Positions 7,498 through 14,645 of a DNA stretch of 43,083 nucleotides are shown one piece after another; position 1 is the stretch's first letter; each line of letters begins with the position of its first letter. The stretch covers positions 1 to 43,083 of the forward strand of contig JAGZSY010000042.1 in the NCBI GenBank assembly GCA_018380885.1, read 5' to 3'. Origin of the DNA: Enterocloster asparagiformis (GTDB lineage: Bacteria > Bacillota > Clostridia > Lachnospirales > Lachnospiraceae). The notes below the pieces were generated by a model, which was not told the origin of the DNA, made no database searches, and saw nothing but the letters and a program-made list of their open reading frames with translations. The position numbers and the translations under genes are program-made.

Positions 7498-8548
7498 GGC
7501 GCAGCCTCCTTCCAATCCAGTTTTTCACCCCGGTCAGGTTCAGGGTGGTGCGGGCGATGATGAACACGATCACCAGGCCCTGTATTATGTCCACAATGGA
7601 GTAGGGGACGTCGGTCATGCGCTGCATGGTGGCGCCGCCCACCATCAGGGCGGAGAAGAAAAAGCCTGCGATCACGATGCCCACCGGGTTTAAGCTGCCC
7701 AGCAAGGCGATCACCACCGCGATATCCCCGTAGCCGCTGGCAACGCCCTCCAACAGGCGGTACTGCACACCGTAAATCTCGTTCCAGCCCGCCAGGCCGG
7801 TCAGGGCGCCGGAGATCATCATGGTGATGAGCACTGTGCGCTTCACGCTCATGCCGGAGTAGGTGGCGACCTTCTCCCCCTGGCCCGCCAGATCGATGCG
7901 GTAGCCCAGCACGGTTTTCCAGAAGAACAGCATCGCGATCACCAGCAGAATGCCCACAAAGATGCCGCCGTGGATGCGCAGCCGCTCCGAGAACAGGGGC
8001 AGGCGCAGGGCCTCCGCAATGTTGGGCGACTGTGGGAAGTCCCCGCCCACCGGGTCCTTCATGGGCCCGTGGACCAGAAACGCCAGGAAATAGGTGGCGA
8101 TATAGTTGAGCATCAGCGTGGTGATCACCTCGTTGGCGCTGAAGCGAATTTTCAGGACAGCGGCCACTCCCGCCCACAGTGCCCCGCCGATCATGCCGCA
8201 GATCAGGGACAGGGGCAGCAGAATCACCGGCGGCAGGTTTAAGTACAGCCCGGGAATGATAGCCGCCACGGCTCCCAGGATAAACTGGCCGTTGCCGCCG
8301 ATGTTCCACAGCTGGGCCCTGAAGGCCACGCTGGTTCCAAAGGCCATCATGCACAGGGGAACCATTTTCACGAACACCTCGGAGATGCGCTGCTTGGAGC
8401 CGAAGGCGCCGCGAAACAGCGTCTGGTACGCCTCCACCGGATCATTTCCGGAAACGCTCACCAACACCGCGCCGATGGCCAGCGCGATGGCGATGGTGAG
8501 GACGGCGGCGCAGACCTCCCCGGCCGCTGCTTTCAGTTTATTTTCCAT
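7490..8548 (-). CDS. Nucleoside ABC transporter permease 1 (YufP/NupB type)
   Basis: The first membrane subunit of the same importer, 352 aa, slightly longer than permease 2 as usual for this pair. Multiple hydrophobic helices are visible, with the family segment AFRAQLWNIGGNGQFILGA (about residue 76) and ALWAGVAAVLKIRFSANEVITTLM, the coupling-helix region that contacts the ATPase. The start has AAGGAGG 9 bases upstream and overlaps the ATPase stop by 11 bases. It functions with 6553-7497, the ATPase 8538-10070 and the binding protein 10223-11350. Confidence 0.93.
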   Translation of the reverse strand: MENKLKAAAGEVCAAVLTIAIALAIGAVLVSVSGNDPVEAYQTLFRGAFGSKQRISEVFVKMVPLCMMAFGTSVAFRAQLWNIGGNGQFILGAVAAIIPGLYLNLPPVILLPLSLICGMIGGALWAGVAAVLKIRFSANEVITTLMLNYIATYFLAFLVHGPMKDPVGGDFPQSPNIAEALRLPLFSERLRIHGGIFVGILLVIAMLFFWKTVLGYRIDLAGQGEKVATYSGMSVKRTVLITMMISGALTGLAGWNEIYGVQYRLLEGVASGYGDIAVVIALLGSLNPVGIVIAGFFFSALMVGGATMQRMTDVPYSIVDIIQGLVIVFIIARTTLNLTGVKNWIGRRLRHA

Positions 8549-10070
8549 GTTCGTTCGCCTCCTTCTGCTTTCCCATCATCAGGCTGCCGATCTCGTCCAC
8601 CGACGCGCCCCTGGGCAGCACGCCCATCAGGCGGCCGTCGTAAATCACCGCGATGCGGTCCGACAGCTGCAGGATTTCCTCCAAATCCGCGCTGACAAGC
8701 AGCACGGCGCAGCCCTCGTTTCTGGCGTCCAGAAGCTTCTGGCGCACGTACTCGGACGCCCCGATGTCCAGTCCCCTGGTGGGCTGGTTGGCCACCACCA
8801 CCCTGGGGTGCTCCGCCAGCTCCCGGGCCAGAATCACCTTTTGCTGGTTGCCGCCGGACAGGCTTCTGGCCTGCTCCTCCCCCGAGACGGCCTTGATCTG
8901 ATACTCTTTCCTGGCCTTCTCCCAGAACGCATCGATGGTTTTCTCGCTGATAAAGCCGCGGCGGGAAAAGGGCTCCCGGCCAAAGGCCTTTAACACCAGA
9001 TTCTTTTTTAGGCTCCATTTGAGGGCCAGGCCCGTGGTATGCCGGTCCTCCGGAATGTGGGCGATGCCCTTTTTGATGTAGAATACCGGCGGGCGGTTGG
9101 TGATGGCCTCGCCGTCCATTTTCAACACGCCCTTGTCCGCGGTCCGAAGTCCTGTGATCACCTCGCACAGCTCCTTCTGGCCGTTGCCGTCCACCCCGGC
9201 CAGGCCCACCACCTCCCCCTCGCGGATATCCAGGGAAAAGTCCGTCAGCGCCGGGTAGTCCTTGTCGTTTTTCGCACAGACGCCCTCCAGACAGAGCAGC
9301 ACCTGCCCCGGCTCCCGCTCCGGCTCCGTGAAATTAAACAGCACGTCCCGGCCCACCATCATGCGGGTCAGCTCCTCCTTGGTCATGTCCGGCCCCGCCA
9401 GGCGGGTTCCGATCAGCTTGCCGTCCCGAAGGACCGTCACTTCATCGACAATCGAAATAATTTCTTCCAATTTATGGGTAATCAGGATGATGGACTTTCC
9501 GTCCTCCTTCATGTGCCGCAGGGTCTCGAAGAGCACCTCGGTCTCCTGAGGCGTCAGCACGGCGGTGGGCTCGTCCAGGATCAGAATCTCGGCCCCCTGG
9601 TAGATGGCGGTGAGAATCTCCACCCGCTGCTGCTCTCCCACGGACAGCTGCCAGACCTTTGCGTAGGGGTCCACCTTCATCTTATACCGCTCGGCCAGGG
9701 CGGACAACTCGTCCGCCGTCTCCCTGGTGTCCAGCAGGATGCCCCTCCGGGACTTGCGCCCCAGCATCACATTCTCCACCACGGTCAGGGAGCGGGCCAG
9801 CATAAAGTGCTGGTGCACCATACCGATGCCCAAAGAAATTGCTTTGATTGGCGATGAAATCTCCTGCTTCTGCCCGCGGATGAGGATTTCCCCCTCCTCC
9901 TGGCGGTACAGACCGTACAGAATATTCATCAGTGTCGTCTTGCCCGCTCCGTTTTCACCCAGCAGGCCGTGTATGGAGCCGGCTCGCAGGCAAAACTGAA
10001 TGCTGTCGTTGGCCTTCACCCCTCCGAATATTTTGGTTATGTCACGCATCTCAACTGCTAATTCTTCCAT
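8538..10070 (-). CDS. Nucleoside ABC transporter, double ATPase subunit (YufO/NupA type)
   Basis: A tandem ATPase of 510 aa, the usual size for sugar- and nucleoside-type importers. The first domain is complete: Walker A GLLGENGAGKTTL, signature QLSVGEQQRVEIL and Walker B LILDEPTAVL. The second has a degenerate Walker A (GLAGVDGNGQKEL), a clear signature (LSGGNQQKVILARELAEHP) and a Walker B-like VVVANQPTRGLDIGA. That asymmetry is normal for the family. AGGAGG lies before the ATG. Energises uptake of nucleosides delivered by the BMP-type lipoprotein. A 152-bp gap with a strong hairpin separates it from the binding-protein gene. Confidence 0.95.
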   Translation of the reverse strand: MEELAVEMRDITKIFGGVKANDSIQFCLRAGSIHGLLGENGAGKTTLMNILYGLYRQEEGEILIRGQKQEISSPIKAISLGIGMVHQHFMLARSLTVVENVMLGRKSRRGILLDTRETADELSALAERYKMKVDPYAKVWQLSVGEQQRVEILTAIYQGAEILILDEPTAVLTPQETEVLFETLRHMKEDGKSIILITHKLEEIISIVDEVTVLRDGKLIGTRLAGPDMTKEELTRMMVGRDVLFNFTEPEREPGQVLLCLEGVCAKNDKDYPALTDFSLDIREGEVVGLAGVDGNGQKELCEVITGLRTADKGVLKMDGEAITNRPPVFYIKKGIAHIPEDRHTTGLALKWSLKKNLVLKAFGREPFSRRGFISEKTIDAFWEKARKEYQIKAVSGEEQARSLSGGNQQKVILARELAEHPRVVVANQPTRGLDIGASEYVRQKLLDARNEGCAVLLVSADLEEILQLSDRIAVIYDGRLMGVLPRGASVDEIGSLMMGKQKEANEHGK

Positions 10071-10150
10071 CTATACAGACCTCCTGAATCGAAACGCCGG
10101 AAACCGCGGCGGCTCTGCGAGCTCGCCGCTCAAAATTTGCATCCGGTCCC

Positions 10151-10200
10151 GCGGCGGCGGCCAAAACCAGCCGGGCTTTGCCCCGGTTGGCGGCCGCCGC
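10151..10200 (-). other. Intercistronic hairpin between binding protein and ATPase
   Basis: A GC-rich inverted repeat (GCGGCGGC on the left, GGCCGCCGC on the right, inner CCGGG / CCCGG) fills the gap after the substrate-binding gene, without a T tract. Such hairpins often keep binding-protein mRNA more abundant than the downstream membrane genes; that role here is inference. Confidence 0.5.
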
Positions 10201-10222
10201 ATGGCGGGAGTAAACGCTTGTC

Positions 10223-11350
10223 CTACTTCGTTGCTTCGCCCTGCGTGAACTCGGGAATCTCGATCTCACCGGCCTGAAGCTTCTTGAAGGTGTCCTCGAT
10301 CTGCGCCTTGTCCTCGTCGGTCAGCCATCCCTTGGGATCGTTGATCGGCGCGTAGTTGAGGCCCTCGTTCTCAGCGTTAATCCAGTAGAAGCGGTCCGCC
10401 TCCTGGCGTCCGGTAAAGCTGCCGCTGCGGATATCGTCAAAAATTCCGGAGATCACGGCCTCCCACTGGTAAACCACGCCGCTGAGCACATTGTCGGGAG
10501 CCAGGGAATTCTGGTCCGCCACGTTGCCCAGGCAGTACATGTCCTTCTCCTTGGCAGCCTGCACCACGCCCAGGCCGATGCCGTCGCCAGAGTGCCAGAT
10601 TACGTCCACGCCGGAATCGTACATACCCACGGCCGCTTCCTTGGCACCCGCGGTGTCGGTCCAGTCGCCGGTGTAGACTTCCTGAATCTCAATGTTCGGG
10701 TTCACGGACTTGGCGCCCATCTTGAAGCCCTCGTGTCCGCGGTAAATCTCGGAGGCATCCGCTCCGCCTACCACGCCGATCTTGTCGGACTGGGTGGACA
10801 GGGCCGCGATCACGCCCATCAGGTAGCCGCCGCTCTCCAGCGCCACGTCGTAGATCGCGGAGTTGTCCACAGACTTATATCCGGTGCCCAGCAGGAAATC
10901 GGTATCCGGATAGTTGGGGGCGACCTTGACGATGGGCTCCATGAACTGGAAGCCGTGGCCGAACACCACGTCGTAGCCCTGGTCCGCAAAATCCATCAGC
11001 GCGGGCTCGATGTCCGCCACCTCGTAAACATTCTCCACAACCTTTAATTCAATCTCGCCTGTATGGGCATCCGCATACTTCTGCATGCCCTGGAACATGG
11101 CCTGGTTAAAGGACACGTCGTCCTTCTTGCCGGGAAGGATCAGCGCTACCTTTAAAACGCCGTCCTTGCCAGCTTTTTCGCCTTCCGCAGCGCTGCTCTC
11201 CTCCTTGGCCCCGGCATCCGCCTGGGTGTCGGCCGCTTTGCTGTCCCCTGCGGGAGCCGCGGTGGCGGAACCGGCGCTTCCGGAACCACAGGCTGTGAGC
11301 ATCATCACCGCAGCCATGGCGGCCGCCAGCATTCTTGCACTCTTTTTCAT
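10223..11350 (-). CDS. BMP-family nucleoside-binding lipoprotein
   Basis: The substrate receptor of the importer. The signal peptide ends in the lipobox MLTAC (Cys21), followed by an Ala/Glu/Asp-rich tether to about residue 64. The PnrA/BmpA-type domain begins at LKVALILPGKKDDVSFNQAMFQGMQKY and includes the family's DVVFGHGFQFMEP and GVVGGADASEI strands. At 375 aa it is of normal length. PnrA/BmpA proteins bind purine nucleosides, consistent with the adenine deaminase and hydroxylase genes nearby. AGGAGG precedes the ATG, which overlaps the large hydroxylase-subunit stop (ATGA). Confidence 0.95.
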   Translation of the reverse strand: MKKSARMLAAAMAAVMMLTACGSGSAGSATAAPAGDSKAADTQADAGAKEESSAAEGEKAGKDGVLKVALILPGKKDDVSFNQAMFQGMQKYADAHTGEIELKVVENVYEVADIEPALMDFADQGYDVVFGHGFQFMEPIVKVAPNYPDTDFLLGTGYKSVDNSAIYDVALESGGYLMGVIAALSTQSDKIGVVGGADASEIYRGHEGFKMGAKSVNPNIEIQEVYTGDWTDTAGAKEAAVGMYDSGVDVIWHSGDGIGLGVVQAAKEKDMYCLGNVADQNSLAPDNVLSGVVYQWEAVISGIFDDIRSGSFTGRQEADRFYWINAENEGLNYAPINDPKGWLTDEDKAQIEDTFKKLQAGEIEIPEFTQGEATK

Positions 11351-13476
11351 TGTTTCTCCTCCTTTTTCTCCATTGCTTGTAAGATTTTATCTATATCGAA
11401 GGGCAGGCGGTTGAGCGCCGCCCCGGATACCTGCTCGATGGCCCCGCCGATGGCTGGGGCGATGGAAACGGTGGAAACCTCCGCCGCGCCCTTGACGCCC
11501 ATGGGGCCGGCCGCCTCGTAGGCGTCCACGTGATAGCTGGCGATGTGGGGCACATCGGCGGACGTGGGCATGAGATACGTGGAAAAATCCGCGTTCCGGA
11601 GCTGTCCGTCCTGAAAAATACAGTTTTCTCCCAGGGCAAAGCCGATGGACATGGCCACGCCGCCCTGAATCTGACCGGCCATGGACAGCGGGTTGATGAT
11701 GCGCCCCGCCTCGGTGGCGGCGGCCACGTCCAGCAAGACCACGCTTCCCGTCACCGGATCAATCCTCAGCTTCACCGCCTGGGCGATGAAGGTGTACATT
11801 GCGTGGGGGAATCCGGCTGTGGCAAAGGACTTGGAGGACTCGGGAAACGCCGCCTGACCGGTGACCGGTTGGGCCGCCTCCCCCCTCTCCCTGCGCCCCT
11901 TAAATTCTTGGATCGCCGCCAGCAGGGCATTGCCCGCGATAAAGGTGGAACGGGAGCCCGCGGTGGAACCGCAGTCCAGGGTCCTGTCCGTGTCGGACAT
12001 GATCAGCTCGATGTGATCCGGGTCCGTCCCCAGCGCGTCGGCCGCCATGGCCCTCAGGGCGGTGCGGCTGCCCTGGCCGATGTCCACGAAGCCCACGCGG
12101 ATGCGGAAACTTCCCGCCTGGGGCTCCTCCACCACCACGCTGGCCGTGTCGGGAATATTCTTGCCCAGGCCACAGCTCAGATGACCGCCGGCGATGCCGT
12201 AGCCCACACAGGGGTCCCTGTTCTCCTCCCGGCTCTTCCACAAATCGGAGCAGCGGATCAGCTCCAGCGCGCCCTTAAAGTCCACGCAGTGCTCCATCTT
12301 CTGACCCAGCGCGCCGTATTTCCCTGTCTCCAGAGCGTTTTTCAGGCGAATCTCAATGGGGTCCAGCCCCAGCTTCACCGCCGCCCTGTTGATTAACGTC
12401 TCCGTGGCGAACGCCCCCTGGGGCGCCCCGAAGCCGCGCATGGCGTGGGCCACCGGCTTGTTGGTGTACCACAGCCTGGTTTTGATATGTACGTTGGGAA
12501 TCTCGTAGGGGCCGGCAAAATGCTCTGTGAACAGCCCCAGCACCGCCGGTCCCAGCCCGGCGTAAGCCCCGGTGTCCAGATCCCCCGTCCCGTCAAAGGC
12601 CAGGATGCGCCCGTCCCGGGAGAAGCCCATTTTCACGTGCATGCGCACCCCATGGCGCTTGTAGCTGGTCTCCAGGGACTCCCTGCGGTCGAACACCAGT
12701 CTGGCCGGCCGCTTGGTGAGCCATGCCACGGCCGCGGCAAAAATCTGCGCCGTGTTGCCGTCCTTACCGCCGAAGCCGCCGCCCACCGTGGCCGCCTTCA
12801 CCCGCACCTGATCCCCCGAAAGGCCCAACGCCCGGCAGATCATCCGGTGGTCGTGGAACACGTTCTGGGTGGAGGTGTAGGCCTCCAGCCTGCCCTCGCC
12901 GTCGATCCTGGCGAAGCACGCCTCAGGCTCCATGTAGCCGTGGTCCTGAACCGGGGTCTCAAAGTCCTGCTCCAGAATCAGGTCGCTGGCCTCAAAACCG
13001 CTGGCCGCAGAACCCTTCTCATTTTCAAAATCCACCAGCAGATTCCCCTGCTCGTGAAGCGCCGGGAATTGGGGATTGGCCGCATCCGCAGTGTCCCGCA
13101 CCACCGGCAGTTCCCGGCAGACTACTCCGGCCAGCGCCGCGGCCGCCCGGGCCTTCTGCCTGGTGTCCGCGGCCACAATGGCCACCGGCTCGCCCTTAAA
13201 GCGCACCCGTTTGTCCGCCAGCACCGGCTGGTCCTCGATCACGTCCTCCACCACGTTGGCCGCCAGATCGCCGGCCGTAAACACCAGCACGTCCTCAGGC
13301 AGCGCGGAAAAATCCAGCCGCTCCACAATCCCGTGGCTGACGGGAGAGCGCACCAGCTCCAGCTCCAGCATCCCCTCCTCGCGGTAGTCGCCCGCGTACA
13401 TGGCCCGGCCCGTCGCCTTGTCCATCCCCTCGCTCCGGCCCAGACTCCTGCCCACATAGTTCTCCGCCATCTCCAT
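11347..13476 (-). CDS. Molybdopterin-binding large subunit of a xanthine dehydrogenase-like hydroxylase
   Basis: The catalytic subunit, about 709 aa. The N-terminal a/b hammerhead domain (GRAMYAGDYREEG, VSHGIVERLDF) is followed by the molybdopterin domain with VGGGFGGKDG, MRGFGAPQGAFATE, GSTAGSRSTF and the C-terminal AAEVSTVSIAPAIGGAIEQ, which holds the expected catalytic Glu. The CO dehydrogenase active-site loop (AYxCSFR) is absent, so a purine or other N-heterocycle hydroxylase is more likely than CO dehydrogenase. I placed the start at the ATG at 13476 (GGGAGG six bases upstream); the frame is open further up into the 41-bp tandem repeats, where only a TTG could start. The FAD and 2Fe-2S subunits are 5.3 kb downstream in the same operon. 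Exact substrate unknown. Confidence 0.93.
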   Translation of the reverse strand: MEMAENYVGRSLGRSEGMDKATGRAMYAGDYREEGMLELELVRSPVSHGIVERLDFSALPEDVLVFTAGDLAANVVEDVIEDQPVLADKRVRFKGEPVAIVAADTRQKARAAAALAGVVCRELPVVRDTADAANPQFPALHEQGNLLVDFENEKGSAASGFEASDLILEQDFETPVQDHGYMEPEACFARIDGEGRLEAYTSTQNVFHDHRMICRALGLSGDQVRVKAATVGGGFGGKDGNTAQIFAAAVAWLTKRPARLVFDRRESLETSYKRHGVRMHVKMGFSRDGRILAFDGTGDLDTGAYAGLGPAVLGLFTEHFAGPYEIPNVHIKTRLWYTNKPVAHAMRGFGAPQGAFATETLINRAAVKLGLDPIEIRLKNALETGKYGALGQKMEHCVDFKGALELIRCSDLWKSREENRDPCVGYGIAGGHLSCGLGKNIPDTASVVVEEPQAGSFRIRVGFVDIGQGSRTALRAMAADALGTDPDHIELIMSDTDRTLDCGSTAGSRSTFIAGNALLAAIQEFKGRRERGEAAQPVTGQAAFPESSKSFATAGFPHAMYTFIAQAVKLRIDPVTGSVVLLDVAAATEAGRIINPLSMAGQIQGGVAMSIGFALGENCIFQDGQLRNADFSTYLMPTSADVPHIASYHVDAYEAAGPMGVKGAAEVSTVSIAPAIGGAIEQVSGAALNRLPFDIDKILQAMEKKEEKQ

Positions 13477-13519
13477 CCGCTCCCTCCCGGCGGCTTTTTC
13501 CGCCATTGTATTCAGGTAA

Positions 13520-13601
13520 TCCCCCGTCGCCTGCACCGGCGGGGCATTATAATCAAACAATCCCCCGTCGCCTGCACCGGCGGGGCATTATAATCAAACA
13601 A
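13520..13601. repeat. Perfect tandem duplication of a 41-bp unit upstream of the large hydroxylase subunit
   Basis: Positions 13520-13560 and 13561-13601 are identical. Each unit holds a hairpin (CCCCG-T-CG ... CGG-CGGGG) and the palindrome ATTATAAT, which reads as a -10 TATAAT on the minus strand. The unit is not a multiple of three, so it does not extend a protein. The identity of both copies suggests a recent duplication or selection on a leader element. Confidence 0.9.
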
Positions 13602-13614
13602 AAGAAGTTTTCAG
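13587..13614 (-). promoter_or_regulatory. Candidate promoter of the hydroxylase/transport operon
   Basis: On the minus strand CTGAAA (13609-13614) is followed after 16 bases by TATAAT (13587-13592) inside the distal 41-bp unit. The proximal unit repeats the TATAAT at 13546-13551 but has no good -35. The leader would be about 100 bases and carry both unit hairpins. Confidence 0.45.
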
Positions 13615-13678
13615 CGAAATTGCATGTTCCCTGCGCCGTTGCCGGGAGAATGAAATTGTTCACTAAAAACTTCCAATC

Positions 13679-13694
13679 GCCGGCGATCGCCGGC
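13679..13694. repeat. 16-bp perfect palindrome after the GntR gene
   Basis: GCCGGCGATCGCCGGC directly abuts the GntR stop codon. It can form a 6-bp stem with a GATC loop. The minus-strand T tract is weak (GATTGGAAGTTTTT), so it may be only a partial terminator between GntR and the hydroxylase operon. Confidence 0.5.
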
Positions 13695-14423
13695 CTATAT
13701 TTTTTTGCGCATCACAGTATGCTTTAAAATTCCATCCATGTAGTATTCTTTCGACATCAGTACGGGTTCTCCTCCAAAATTGTATCCCACCTCGTCCATG
13801 TGGAGCAGCGGCGTGCCCTCCGCGGTGGAAAAGATGGCGGCCATGCCGCTGTCGGCAGCCACGGCCCTAACCTCCGTCAGATCCATGTATACCGTCTCTT
13901 TGCAGTACTGCTCCAGAAACCAGAAAATCGGTTTTTCCAGCTCAGCCACGTCATAGTCCTCTGTTTTGAGATGGCGCAGGCCGATGTGGTCCACACAGTA
14001 GATCGCCGGCTTGTCGTCCGCCGTGATCAGTCGCGCCACCCGAAAGATCGGTTCCCCGGACTCCAGCTTCAGCTTGACGGCCGTCTCCGGGTCGCAGTCC
14101 GTCTGCTCCACCTTCACGCTGGCAATCCTGGCTTCGTACCCCGCATCCCTCACCATGTCCAGAAATTCCTTTTCCAGGTCCATCCTGGTCTGCACGTCCA
14201 GCACGTGCTTGTTGATCACAGTGCCCACGCCGTGCTTGCGGCTGATAAAGCCCTCCCGCTCCAGTATGGCCAGACAGTCCCGAAGCAGCGTCCTGCTGAC
14301 CCCCAGCTGGCCGGCCAGCTCCACCTCCGGCGGAAGCTTTTTCATGTCCGCGTAACGGCCGAAGCGTATCTCCTCCAGCAGCCTGCGGGTTACTCCCTCT
14401 GATAACTGTAATCCCTGATCCAT
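13695..14423 (-). CDS. GntR-family regulator, HutC subfamily (UTRA domain)
   Basis: The protein is 242 aa when started at the ATG at 14423, which has GGAGGGG in front; the longer open frame has no ribosome site. The N-terminal winged helix is clear (MKKLPPEVELAGQLGVSRTLLRDCLAILEREGFISRKHGVGTVI). The C-terminal UTRA effector domain ends in the typical GGEPVLMSKEYYMDG. HutC-type regulators sense small metabolites; a purine or nucleoside effector is inferred from context. Two adjacent copies of a 15-bp palindrome lie in its own promoter region, and one more lies at the promoter of the J-TPR/Hsp70/deaminase operon, so it is probably an autoregulated repressor of both. Confidence 0.92.
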   Translation of the reverse strand: MDQGLQLSEGVTRRLLEEIRFGRYADMKKLPPEVELAGQLGVSRTLLRDCLAILEREGFISRKHGVGTVINKHVLDVQTRMDLEKEFLDMVRDAGYEARIASVKVEQTDCDPETAVKLKLESGEPIFRVARLITADDKPAIYCVDHIGLRHLKTEDYDVAELEKPIFWFLEQYCKETVYMDLTEVRAVAADSGMAAIFSTAEGTPLLHMDEVGYNFGGEPVLMSKEYYMDGILKHTVMRKKI

Positions 14424-14533
14424 TTCCCCTCCATTTTCCCCGCCGTTTAAAACCGCCTGCCGCCGGGCTGTATCCCGCCCGCAGCCGCGGCCCGGCCGGT
14501 TTATGTTCCCCGGCGCACACGGCAAAAAGCAAA

Positions 14534-14563
14534 ATAGGTAGTACCTATATTGGTATTACCTAT
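14534..14563. promoter_or_regulatory. Tandem GntR operators
   Basis: Site A is ATAGGTAGTACCTAT (14534-14548), a perfect 15-bp palindrome. Site B is ATTGGTATTACCTAT (14549-14563), palindromic except for one pair. They are directly adjacent, centres 15 bp apart, and lie just downstream of the predicted -10 of the GntR promoter, a good place for repression. Confidence 0.75.
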
Positions 14564-14565
14564 TT

Positions 14566-14594
14566 ATACTATATCATTCCCTGATTTCTGTCAA
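14566..14594 (-). promoter_or_regulatory. Promoter of the GntR gene
   Basis: A consensus -35 (TTGACA, 14589-14594) is followed on the minus strand after 17 bases by TAGTAT (14566-14571). Overlapping alternatives (TATAGT, TATAAA) give less normal spacing. The operators begin within a few bases. Confidence 0.6.
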
Positions 14595-14645
14595 TCTGAA
14601 GATCAGGAAACCGTTCATCTATTTTGAGAATAACGTTTTATTCCA

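Noticed and set aside
11347..13476. CO dehydrogenase large subunit
   Set aside because: The CoxL active-site Cys loop is absent, and the operon carries nucleoside transport genes, so a purine-type hydroxylase is more likely.
12445..13593. Plus-strand open frame of 382 codons opposite the large hydroxylase subunit
   Set aside because: It is antisense to a gene with clear molybdopterin motifs; no start signal or family similarity is seen.
13520..13601. Possible CRISPR array
   Set aside because: The two 41-bp units are directly adjacent with no spacer, and no cas gene is present.
13477..13694. Possible purine or molybdenum-cofactor riboswitch before the hydroxylase operon
   Set aside because: Neither the purine-riboswitch core nor the Moco-motif conserved blocks can be recognised; only the tandem hairpin units and a promoter are visible.
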